A stretch of DNA of 29,860 bases from Phaeoceros laevis (lineage: Eukaryota > Anthocerotophyta > Anthocerotopsida > Notothyladales), in the NCBI GenBank assembly GCA_049999765.1, contig JBNGIQ010007778.1, forward strand, positions 1 through 29,860. The letters run 5' to 3'. A model generated the notes under the pieces. It worked only from the letters and a program-made list of their open reading frames with translations, was not told where the DNA came from and ran no database searches. Each line of letters starts with the position of its first letter. Position 1 is the stretch's first letter. A program made the translations under genes and the position numbers. Shown here in pieces: positions 15,674 through 24,293 of the stretch.

Positions 15674-16032
15674 TGACATGTCGAGTAGCAAGCTACTCGA
15701 CATGTCACAGACATGGCAGCGCTCGATCCCCTTGTGGAGTCGGTATAGCGTGGCACCTTACTACTACTACATGATAAACTGTTCCTTGCAACTTGCAACT
15801 CTTTATATGATTCATCGCAAATCCAGATGAAGAAATTAATATATGATTTGATATATTTTCTATTACACCTAAGTTGAAAATTGTGTCTCATCAAATCTTG
15901 GTCAAACCTTTCCATCAATTCAATTCCAAGAAAATTAGCAGCCTTACTCCATGCTCTAACCTCCTTTTCCAAGATCTCCTCACTTCGTTTTTGTAAGTAA
16001 CTTCGAGAACTAGAGTAAAAACTAGATTGCAT
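15667..16032 (-). CDS. Hypothetical protein, uncertain
   Basis: A 121-codon minus-strand frame in A/T-rich DNA, where a stop-free run of this length is somewhat unexpected. Residues 8-75 look protein-like: SYLQKRSEEILEKEVRAWSK, FLGIELMERFDQDLMRHN, CNRKYIKSYINFFIWICDES. This would be helix-rich with one aromatic, possibly membrane-associated, segment. The C-terminal 15 residues fall in the palindrome at 15674-15707, so the real end may lie earlier or the frame may be a relic. No family recognised. Confidence 0.25.
   Translation of the reverse strand: MQSSFYSSSRSYLQKRSEEILEKEVRAWSKAANFLGIELMERFDQDLMRHNFQLRCNRKYIKSYINFFIWICDESYKELQVARNSLSCSSSKVPRYTDSTRGSSAAMSVTCRVACYSTCHL
15674..15707. repeat. 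Perfect palindrome: 16-bp arms, 2-bp spacer
   Basis: TGACATGTCGAGTAGC (15674-15689), AA, then its exact reverse complement GCTACTCGACATGTCA (15692-15707). No target-site duplication is obvious at its edges. Confidence 0.95.
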
Positions 16033-16060
16033 ATCTCTGTAATGTTCAACTGCGAGCTAT

Positions 16061-16432
16061 AGGTTACACCAAATGGAACTCATGGCAATTTATGCTATGT
16101 ATAAAATTATAAATGGAAGAAATTTGTGAAATTTGTGAAAGCTAGGTAATAGGTTCAAAAATGTCTAGAAATTATCAAACTGTAGGTTACACCAAATGGA
16201 ACTCAACTCGCCCTTGGCCTGAAAGGCATTGGGTAGCGCTGGAAGACAGCACAAGGGAGTAGGTTACATAAAGTGGGTAATCAATACACTAAAAAAAATG
16301 GAACTCAAGATGTAACTCAAAAATGGAACTCAAAATGGCAATCAATGTTATGTATAAATGGAAGAAATTTGTGAAACTTGTGAAACTGGTGAAAGCCAAG
16401 TAGGTCCAGAAATGTCTATAAATTATCACAAA
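16061..16432. repeat. Two imperfect direct copies (about 110 bp) of an A/T-rich segment
   Basis: Copy A (16071-16181) and copy B (16321-16432) share AAATGGAACTCA, then (CTA)TGTATAAA, AAATGGAAGAAATTTGTGAAA and AAATGTCTA(G/T)AAATTATCA in the same order, with small indels. AGGTTACACCAAATGGAACTCA also occurs twice on its own (16061-16082 and 16183-16204), marking both ends of copy A. Origin unknown; probably derived from a transposable element. Confidence 0.7.
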
Positions 16433-16621
16433 TGCATTAGTTGATAGTTGTTGGTACGTGCAGGGTAAAGAACAACATCCTTGATAGTAGCATAAGATAG
16501 TTGCTTGTGCTGGTGAGCTAGAAAAGTGCACTAGAGTCACTTAAACTCACTTTGTCCTACTTAAAGTAATTAGAGACTCATTTATTTTGAAAGCATGCTA
16601 CTTTGAGCCTGCCGTTCTTAA

Positions 16622-16912
16622 CCCTTAAGAGCCCACCGGGACAAAAATGTCCCGTATTGTCCACCAAGACGATGCTTTGTACGTTCTCCTAAGAGAAAAA
16701 AAATATTTTATTGCTTTATATGGTATTGTTAGAAAGGTGACATCATGCTGATGCCGGATCCGCCTATCAATTTATTTACTAGAGGCCGGTGCTGGCGGCC
16801 AGCAAACAAGATTCCTCCAACGGGTGCCGACATGCTCCGTTATGGGGTCGATGCCCCTGGGAAAGCCTAGCCGCGTGAGTAACGGGCGTTTCGGTGCCCG
16901 GGCTCTTAAGGG
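16622..16912. mobile_element. TTAA-flanked MITE, piggyBac-like (291 bp, non-autonomous)
   Basis: The element is flanked by TTAA on both sides (16618-16621 and 16913-16916). Its ends are exact inverted repeats of 13 bp (CCCTTAAGAGCCC and GGGCTCTTAAGGG). Just inside the left end lies a hairpin, CGGGACA-AAAA-TGTCCCG. A TTAA target duplication with termini starting CCC is the hallmark of piggyBac elements. There is no transposase frame, so it would depend on a relative elsewhere. A second TTAA lies inside each terminal repeat (16625-16628 and 16906-16909), so the element could instead be 16629-16905. Harbinger-type elements (TAA/TTA duplication) are the main alternative, but their usual GGG/GGC-starting termini are not seen. 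Confidence 0.75.
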
Positions 16913-17191
16913 TTAATAACATTTAGAATGGCTGTATGGACAAGGAATTTCCTTCTCCTTCTCCCTATCTGGTGCTGGATGATCCGGTTCTAGTTATAGA
17001 TGTCGCACCGAAATCACAGATCTGACAAGTCTCTAATTACCTTCTGTATCCACAATGAACTGCTGGGCACCAAGAAATTTGAAGGACACACCATTGCATA
17101 GACAATTATCACTTCTCTTAAGGGAAAACCTTTTCCTTCGGCGTTCCGACAAACTTGCCACAAACTTCGGCAGAACAGGGTTGAACGCGTC

Positions 17192-17275
17192 CTGTAGTGA
17201 CAGGAACGCTTCCTGCTGTGACAGGAATGCTTCCTGCTGTGACAGGAACGCTTCCTGCAGTGACAGGAACGCTTC
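17192..17275. repeat. 21-bp tandem repeat, four units
   Basis: Four adjacent copies of CTG(T/C)(A/T)GTGACAGGAA(C/T)GCTTC. Because 21 is a multiple of three, the frame translates as a heptapeptide repeat (ASCxDRN on plus). No start, signal or family supports a protein. Confidence 0.9.
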
Positions 17276-17533
17276 CTGCAGTCGCCGGTCGAAAAACTGG
17301 CGGGGTATTCTACTCCTATGTGGAGTCGGCTAAACACCATAATCACCTTACTACTACTACCACAAGTTTGCGAGAGTGCGGTCTAGACTACCCAAGGTCC
17401 CAAACCACCATAAATGAACTTCCTTCGTTCGTGAATGTTGATCATGAGCATCGCTTAAAGGAAACCGGCTCGTTATTAAGCTCGCGCTCGCCTCGGGATT
17501 ATCCGCGTAATCCTACCTCTAATTAGTTACAGG

Positions 17534-17632
17534 GCACTGGGTAGCGCATTATGCCCCACCGGGTTGCGCATTATGCCCCACCGGGTAGCACATAATGTGC
17601 TACCGGGTGGGGCATAATGTATTACCCGGTGC
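17534..17632. repeat. Foldback element 1: nested palindrome with a 22-bp direct repeat in one arm
   Basis: The inner stem has 25-bp arms (17569-17593 and 17595-17619) matching at 24 of 25 positions around a single A. The left arm carries an extra 22-bp copy of GGGT(A/T)GCGCATTATGCCCCACC. Outer ends are GCACTGGGTAGCGCATTA on the left and, reversed, GCACCGGGTAATACATTA on the right. These ends recur in the palindrome at 18451-18522. Confidence 0.85.
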
Positions 17633-17897
17633 ACACACCGACTCATTTCTTGTTCCTCTTTCGTGCCCTCGGCTTCCAACAACCACACCTCCCGGCTATC
17701 GCCGGTCGGTGTGGGGGCTGTGGTTGTTGCATCCACGATTGGAAGGTTTATTAGTTTGTTTCTCGTTTTCGAGAATGCACCAGCACAACAAGCATGCCTA
17801 AAGGCGACAATTGTCTCACATTTTGAAATTCAGTACACAATTTGTGAAAGTGGCTCCTTTGAACATGGCCGGTAGGATTCTGGCAGGCTTCTCATAA

Positions 17898-18001
17898 GGT
17901 GCTAGTTCTCTATCCCAATCTACTCCTTCCCATTCATCATCCTCNNNNNNNNNNGGTGCTAGTTCTCTATCCCAATCTACTCCTTCCCATTCATCATCCT
18001 C
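17898..18001. other. Assembly gap (10 N) between two identical 47-bp copies
   Basis: N bases occupy 17945-17954. The 47 bases before the gap (17898-17944) and after it (17955-18001), both GGTGCTAGTTC...CATCATCCTC, are identical. This is what an unmerged contig overlap or fixed-size scaffold join produces, so the duplication is probably not biological. Confidence 0.85.
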
Positions 18002-18059
18002 CGACAAATCATGTACTGGTCCCTTCTGATTCTTTCCCTTCCTGTGGTACACCAGAAAC

Positions 18060-18220
18060 TTGCAAGCTGGCTTGACATGAACTTTGCATAGCCTGAACAG
18101 AAATAGAATGTGATCCAACATGACCTTGCAAGGTGGCTTGACCTGAACTTTGCAGAGCTTGACCAGAAATAGATTATGATCTACCATGGCCAGGACATTG
18201 CAAGGTGGCTTGACCTGAAT
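18060..18220. repeat. Tandem repeat of about 66-72 bp (2.4 units)
   Basis: TTGCAAG(G/C)TGGCTTGAC(C/A)TGAA starts at 18060, 18126 and 18198. The first two units continue with CTTTGCA(T/G)AGC(C/T)TGA(A/C)CAGAAATAGA. The minus strand is open through 18271-17816 and includes an acidic stretch (DLSEDDEWEGVDWDRELA) overlapping the gap region. I recognise no family, and the frame crosses N bases, so no gene is called. Confidence 0.75.
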
Positions 18221-18364
18221 ATTCTTCCTATCCATTGTGCTAGGGGGAGTAAGCCAATGCTGCTGTACCACGCGAGATTACATGGCCCTCAGCAACAGCG
18301 CAGCATCAGCGAAAATCGAGCTCAGCGAAATTGAAGCTCAGCGAGATCACACGGTGCGAGATCA

Positions 18365-18404
18365 CGCACAACCGCACAACCGCACAACCGCACAACCGCA
18401 CAAC
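18365..18404. repeat. 8-bp microsatellite (CGCACAAC)5
   Basis: Five perfect copies of CGCACAAC in a row. Confidence 0.95.
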
Positions 18405-18450
18405 CGAGGCTCGCGCGAGCTTCATAACTACCGGTTCCTTTTTAAGTATT

Positions 18451-18522
18451 TTAAAGGAACCCGGTCGCACCGAGTAGCATTACCTGCGGTAATGCAGAAC
18501 CCGGTGCTCCCGGTTCCTTTAA
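18451..18522. repeat. Foldback element 2: 72-bp imperfect palindrome
   Basis: It starts TTAAAGGAACCCGG and ends CCGGTTCCTTTAA, centred on a perfect hairpin GCATTACC-TGC-GGTAATGC (18477-18495). Its inner part is bounded by GCACCGAGTAGCATTA and ACCCGGTGC, the same motifs as element 1 at 17534-17632. A further CCGGTTCCTTT lies just to the left (18431-18441) and can pair alternatively with AAAGGAACC. Confidence 0.85.
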
Positions 18523-18985
18523 CATACTCGTCGTGAGACATTCGAAGAACAAAAAACCAACCACTTAAATACTCAGAACTCCCGGTCCGATTCAGCCACT
18601 CCAGGCTGCGAAACTTGTTCGGTCTATTCCTGCACCAGACCTGTACCCCCTTGATCCGCTTGAAACTTTTGTGCCTTTCAGGTGCCAGGTGATTTCCAAA
18701 TTCCGAGCAGCTGGATTACAAGGTGGACACTGCCAAGTCTCGAGATTGGCCGTGCTCAGGAGGCGCGGGGCGGGGCAGCGGACTGTCAAAGCAGAGAACT
18801 TTTAACATACACTTTTCCAGCAGAGCATTTGCCATTTTGGACAATCTCATGCTAGGTCTCCATTGAGCTTTGCAATTCGCACCTGCTGTGCTGTGTTTCC
18901 TGGAGATCTGGCGAGATCTTTGAGGATTGCTTGCTGCCAAAGGGTCTTGAGAAACTTGTGGCTGGTCCATATTCTGGTCTTTCCG
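18523..18985. other. Upstream region of the beta-xylosidase gene
   Basis: Presumed promoter and 5' UTR. No clear TATA box. The frame continues open upstream of the chosen start (to 18863), but those residues do not look like the family. Confidence 0.4.
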
Positions 18986-21900
18986 ATGAAGATGACGAAC
19001 CGGCTTCTAGTCGCTGTAATTCTTTACCTGCTTCAGGCAGCAAGATGGAGCATTGTTGGAGGTCTGGCCTCCCCTCTTCCCTATAGAGGTTACCGTCCCC
19101 GGTCCAGTGGCATTTTCCAGAACAAAATGCATTGCAACAAGGAGAAGCCAGAGTATGCTTGCAACTTTGGTCTGAACGCAACAATTGCAGGACTGCCGTT
19201 TTGCAACAAAGCTCTTACCATCCGAGCAAGGGTGGCCGATTTGCTCGGCAGGCTCACTCTCACGGAAAAGCTGAATCAATTGGTGGACGCTGCACCTGCA
19301 ATTTGGAGACTAGGAATTCCCCAGTACGAGTGGTGGCAGGAAGCATTGCACGGAGTGGGAGACAGTCCAGGGATGGCTTGCTGGGGTGAGGATACTCGTG
19401 CAACCATCTTCCCGCAGGTTATTCTCACGGCAGCGTCCTTCAATGCCAGTCTATGGCACAACATTGCCAAGGTGTGTCCACCTGTCCAGAATCCTCAACT
19501 GCTAGCTTGCCGGTGTGTTTCAGGCCGCCTCGCTTCCGAACTTCGTCTTTTTTGGAAGGTGATGTGGGGACTGAGACCTCCGTGTTGATGAGCCAGATGG
19601 TTGGAAAGCGTGAATCGTTACATTGCACCTTGTTTGAACTACCTTCGTCTGGATTTAATGGTTTGTCTCCTCCTCGCAGTGTAACCAACAAGTTTCTTAC
19701 TCGTAGCTGAGTGTATTTCTCGTTGTCTACCTGCTACAGGTAATTTCCACCGAGGCACGGGCGCTTTACAACCTTGGCAGGTCTGGCCTCACCTTTTGGA
19801 GTCCGAACATCAACATTTTTCGAGATCCTCGATGGGGCAGAGGACAGGAAACACCGGGAGAAGATCCCTTGGTCGCTTCCATATATGCTAAAAATTTTGT
19901 CAAAGGATTGCAGGGTGAAGAGCTTCAAGATTCTGTGTATAATCCGCAATCGACTAGAGGACCGGGGTCACTGGCGACCTGGGGCAGTGTAGCGGGCCCC
20001 AACTATTTGAAGGCATCTGCGTGCTGCAAACATTTCACAGCGTACGATTTGGACAACTGGACCACTGTTGACCGGTTTAACTTCAATGCAGAGGTAAGAA
20101 TTTCCAAGGAGTCTCTGAGATTCAGAAATTTCTGCATCTTCCTTGCTCAGTCGCGGGCAGTCTTACTTTCTGTGGAACACAGGTCAGTGAACAAGATCTA
20201 GAAGAAACCTATCAAATTCCTTTCAAGAGTTGCGTCCAAGAAGGCCATGCGAGCTGTCTCATGTGTTCCTACAACGAAATCAATGGCATCCCTTCATGTG
20301 CAAATTACGACCTTCTTACATCTACAGCCATTTCTGAATGGGGTCTGAATGGGTGCGCACCTTGTCTTCTGAACCCTTCTGAACTGGTCACTGGTGTGTT
20401 GCATTTAGGTTTCACTATGAAGGGTAAAAGTGAAGCCCGGAAGATCCAGTATAAAACATGTGCAAGTTAAATAGACATTGTGCAATGGCTGATGCAGGTA
20501 CATTGTGTCAGACTGTGACGCAGTCGCTTTGGTCCATGAAACTTACAGCTGGGCTTCAACACCAGAAGATGCAGTTGCAGCTTCATTAAAAGCTGGCCTT
20601 GATCTCAACTGCGGGACATATATACCACTTCATGGAAACTCTTCAGTGTCAGAAGGAAAGTTAAATGTGTCAACAATCGACCGAGCCTTGGGTAATCTGT
20701 TTGCTACTCGGATGCGATTGGGTTTGTTTGATGGTGATCCCAAGACATTGATGTATGGGGATCTAGGACCAGTATCAATTTGCACCCCTGAGCACCAGGA
20801 ACTGGCAGATGAAGCTGCAAGGCAGGGTATTGTGCTTCTGAAGAATCAGGATAGTCTGCTGCCTTTGTCGGCGTCGAACTTGTCATCGCTGGCTGTGATT
20901 GGACCACACGGCGATGCTACAGGAGCCATGCTTGGCAATTATGCAGGTACGCAATTTCTGGACAGAGATCTAAGGCAAATTAAGCAAAAGCTCACTTTTG
21001 CTCTTGATATCCTTGCAGCGTAGCTTCAGATTAAGTCAGCACGATGGCTTTCTTCCAGCCTAATCGTTCCTTCTTTCAAACACCACCGGTCCTTGAAAAG
21101 GCCGCCATCTCTCACGAACAGTCTTGACGTTTCTAAACATATAAGTACTTTTTCTTGCAGGATATCCTTGCCAATTGATCAGCCCACGGGAAGGACTTGC
21201 GAACTATACACATGTCGTTCTGGAGGAAGGGTGTTCCGATGTGGCATGCCAGAATAACTCGGGAATCCAGCAAGCAGCTGCAACAGCTGCTTCTCATGAT
21301 GTGGCAGTGGTCATAGTTGGTTTAGACCAAGAGCAGGAATCAGAGGGCCTGGACAGGACTTCCCTGTTATTGCCTGGATATCAGCAACAGTTGGTGCAGG
21401 AAGTTGCAGCAGCGGTATCAAATGCGAGCAAGAAAATGGTGCTAGTGATAATGTGTGGAGGACCCGTGGACATTTCATTCGCAAAGGAGGACGACCGAAT
21501 CGGCAGCATCTTATGGGCGGGATACCCTGGGCAGCTTGGCGGCAGGGCGTTGGCAGAGATCATCTTCGGGGTCCACAGTCCAAGTGGGTAACCAAGCATA
21601 ACGATTCTCTATGACTGCTAGGAAACTGCTTTTGTGTAGACTGACAAACACAGACTTCTTGATGCAGCGGGACGATTGCCAATGACTTGGTACCCACAGG
21701 AGCTGGCTGCCAAGGTGCCCATGACAGATATGGCAATGCGAGCGGATTCGGACAGAGAATACCCTGGGAGGACATACAGGTTTTACACTGGAAGAACAGT
21801 GTACACATTTGGGTATGGGCTGGGCTATTCCTCCAGCATTTTCTCAGCCAACTTCAGCACTATCATACCAACAGAAGTAGCTGTTCAGGGATCGGCCAGA

Positions 21901-22230
21901 AACGGAACTTTGGCCTGCTCCCTGCTGGTGATGGACCCAAGCGTCTTGGTTGGTGTGAGGGTAACTAACCAAGGTAAGAAGCGCGGGAGCTATACAATCC
22001 TGCTGTTTGTGCGGCCGCCTCTGGGCTCTGGAGGCTCCCCACTGAGGCGGCTAGTTGCGTTTGAGAGGGTGCTGGTAGATGCCGGACAAACGGTGGAGCA
22101 GGTTTTCCAGATCCAGCCTTGCATGCATCTCAGTACCGTCACTGTCGAAGGGGAGAAAGTTCTCAATACTGGCCTTCATGAACTACTGGTGGAGGAATCT
22201 GTGCACGCTGTTCATGTGAGGTTCTGGTGA
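18986..22230 (+). CDS. BXL: GH3 beta-D-xylosidase / alpha-L-arabinofuranosidase (BXL family), 6 exons
   Basis: Secreted glycosidase that removes terminal xylose or arabinose from cell-wall xylan and arabinan. Exons: 18986-19471, 19740-20093, 20183-20352, 20498-20946, 21161-21583, 21668-22230; 814 codons plus stop, phases consistent. The start is the ATG of [20 protein letters not shown], a good signal peptide. GH3 N-domain: [79 protein letters not shown], then YIVSDCDAV, whose first Asp (342) is the expected nucleophile. C-domain: [33 protein letters not shown] with Glu548 as likely acid/base, [12 protein letters not shown] and [11 protein letters not shown] fibronectin-III-like C-terminus follows. 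The exon 5 donor is GTGGGT after 21583; the more obvious GTAACC five bases later would break the frame. All hallmark residues are present. Which sugar it prefers cannot be read from sequence. A decayed copy lies at 25564-26145. Confidence 0.93.
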
Positions 22231-22844
22231 CTGCTTGCACCAGGGTATTACTTTACCAGGTGGGTCATTCTACAGATTCGTTCGAGGTTACTCTCTTGAC
22301 GGACATTTATCTAAGTTCACAATTGATGTTCAGCAGATGCCAATCAAGGCAACTTTGCCTTCAGGCTTTGCTGTTTAGAAGCTGTATTTCTTTTCAGGAA
22401 TCATTTTGGCCATGAGACAAGATTGGACGTTGCTGTGTCATGGCGACTGAACGGTGGCAACAGGCGTCCATCAGGTTTTGGGGCTCGCAAAATAGGAGTC
22501 CACCCAGAACAACGTGATGCATATTTCCTCTCTTTCTACAAACTGTTGACTCCTGCGCATTCTTTGCTTTTATTAAAACAGCTGCCCACATCAAGTCCAC
22601 ATGGTACATTGTCCAGTCACTGTTTGAATGTTTTACTCAGCAATCAAAACGGCACATCAGAACTATGACGAATTCTGCTGCTGTTCCCTATCGTGAACTT
22701 CCTGCGTTTACTCTGCATCCCACTCTTCCGAAAGCGTGACAGGGCTTGGGAACAAGTTCAAGTCCTTCCTTGATCCTGGCAACAGAAATTACTTTGGGTA
22801 GGGGGCATGGTAGCCGTGACCAGCCAGCCGCATGAATCTGGCAT
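22231..22844. other. Spacer between convergent genes
   Basis: Contains the presumed 3' UTRs of the beta-xylosidase (plus) and the F-box gene (minus). No coding signature. Confidence 0.5.
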
Positions 22845-24173
22845 TCATCTTGTGGCAAGCTGCAAGCTGCAGCTGTTCTGGACGGCGCAGAGATTTGATT
22901 GTGAATTGTCTATGCCATTAACAGGTAACAGTCCAAACTGGAGGTCAACGAGCTGAGTAGTGTGTGATCGAGAAAGGTAGGGGATTGGAGAGGAGGGCCA
23001 TTCTTCCCACCGCTTGGTGCTGAAATCGTAAGCAACAATGGAGCCGTTTTCAGGATCCAAAGAGCACAAGTGATGTTCTCGCCCCAGAATGGAGCAAACT
23101 GAATGACCGCCAAAACAAACCAGACGTGACACCAGCCTCCTAGGGAGGCTTGTCTCGTATACAAGCAAATTGCGCTCCATATCCAGGGCGAAGACTGCTC
23201 CACCACCACCCTCCTTATATTTGAGCAGCACAACAATAAGCTTCTCGTCACAAGTGGCAAGTTGCATTGTATGGTAAGCAGTTGCAGGGTACCGTGCCGC
23301 AGCCGCAGCCTCAAAATCATACACCAGCCTCCATTTCCTGTCCTCCAAGTTGAAGGAGACTATGGCAAGATCTCCGGCGTCGTTGACACTGACAGAGTAG
23401 GCATTTCCGAGAAGCACAACACCCGGAACAAGCCCAATGTCCACAAGGTCCATGGAAGTTGTCACAGAAGGGGCATGAAAGGCAGTCCAGGACCCGAGCC
23501 GAGAGTCGTAGACCTCGACGCACTGTTCGTCCGCATCGATGCAGGTGATCCTGTATGCTGCTCCCTCTTCTGAAATGCTCAAGTGGACGATCTGGGCCTC
23601 CGAGCAACCAAGGCTGGTGTTTCTGAGCATTGGCGGCAACCATTTGGTGGCCCCTGTCACCGGATTGCTCACCACCAGCTGGGTCTTTTCGAGGTGGCCG
23701 TCCCCGGTTTCGAATTTTGGGAGACATAGCTGAACCGCGTGGACATACAGGCCCTTGGCTTGCGCCACAAGACAACATCTCTCTCCCTCGAAGAAGAGGG
23801 CGGGCACGCGCACCCAACGCTTCAGCTCCGTGTTGAATGCCACGGGCAGTTGCATCTCCATATCGCTTACCAAGGCCACTGTGGGAGCGTCCATGCATCC
23901 TCCGGAACGAGCATAGTGCTCCCTCACGAATTCTGGCGAGTTCACCTCCCGCTTCCAAGCTTTGCAGACTGCACCTGCTCTCAGCAGATCCCGCACTGGC
24001 AGCCGTCCAAGGATGGCGATCACCAATTCCAGAGGTAGGGGAATTCCTTCCACTCTCTTTCCGCCGCCTAACCTGCCGTTCATACGCCGCTTCTTTTCCT
24101 TCCTCCGCTCCTTGGCAGCTTGGACCATTGCCCGCACCCGCACCCTAACCGCGGAATTCCGGCTCACGGCCAT
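22845..24173 (-). CDS. F-box protein, intact, single exon (442 aa)
   Basis: Likely SCF ubiquitin-ligase adaptor: the F-box binds SKP1 and the C-terminal repeats bind an unknown target. From the ATG at 24173-24171 there is a basic Arg/Lys-rich leader (residues 1-40, for example AAKERRKEKKRR), possibly a nuclear signal. The F-box follows (about 44-82: PLPLELVIAILGRLPVRDLL, AGAVCKAWKREV). Beyond it lie about 350 residues of beta-propeller-like repeats: LPVAFNTELKRWVRVPALF, LVVSNPVTGATKWLPPML, VEVYDSRLGSWTAF, IVSFNLEDRKWRLVYDF, IVAYDFSTKRWEEWP. The recurring W after a bulky-hydrophobic/D-x pattern fits a kelch or F-box-associated propeller. No intron is needed. Its broken paralogue is at 3296-4811. 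It points towards the beta-xylosidase gene but nothing ties it functionally to its neighbours. The target is unknown. Confidence 0.85.
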   Translation of the reverse strand: MAVSRNSAVRVRVRAMVQAAKERRKEKKRRMNGRLGGGKRVEGIPLPLELVIAILGRLPVRDLLRAGAVCKAWKREVNSPEFVREHYARSGGCMDAPTVALVSDMEMQLPVAFNTELKRWVRVPALFFEGERCCLVAQAKGLYVHAVQLCLPKFETGDGHLEKTQLVVSNPVTGATKWLPPMLRNTSLGCSEAQIVHLSISEEGAAYRITCIDADEQCVEVYDSRLGSWTAFHAPSVTTSMDLVDIGLVPGVVLLGNAYSVSVNDAGDLAIVSFNLEDRKWRLVYDFEAAAAARYPATAYHTMQLATCDEKLIVVLLKYKEGGGGAVFALDMERNLLVYETSLPRRLVSRLVCFGGHSVCSILGREHHLCSLDPENGSIVAYDFSTKRWEEWPSSPIPYLSRSHTTQLVDLQFGLLPVNGIDNSQSNLCAVQNSCSLQLATR

Positions 24174-24259
24174 GCCCTGAAGATGCTGTCACCGACGCTA
24201 CTTGGACTTGGACACTTGGACTGGTCATGAAACTCCACAGCAGAGGGGAATTTTACAAG

Positions 24260-24293
24260 AGTCTTAGAGTAGTCTAGTTAACACTCTAAGACT
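24260..24293. repeat. Inverted repeat, 11-bp perfect arms
   Basis: AGTCTTAGAGT (24260-24270) and ACTCTAAGACT (24283-24293) with a 12-base spacer, about 90 bp upstream of the F-box start codon. It could be a protein-binding dyad or a chance palindrome. Confidence 0.8.

Noticed and set aside
17055-17346. Plus and minus ORFs encoding heptapeptide repeats over the 21-bp tandem array
   Set aside because: Periodicity of 21 automatically keeps frames open on both strands; there is no start context, signal or known relatives.
18863-18985. Upstream extension of the BXL frame
   Set aside because: The 41 extra residues are unlike the family, and the ATG at 18986 gives a clean signal peptide.
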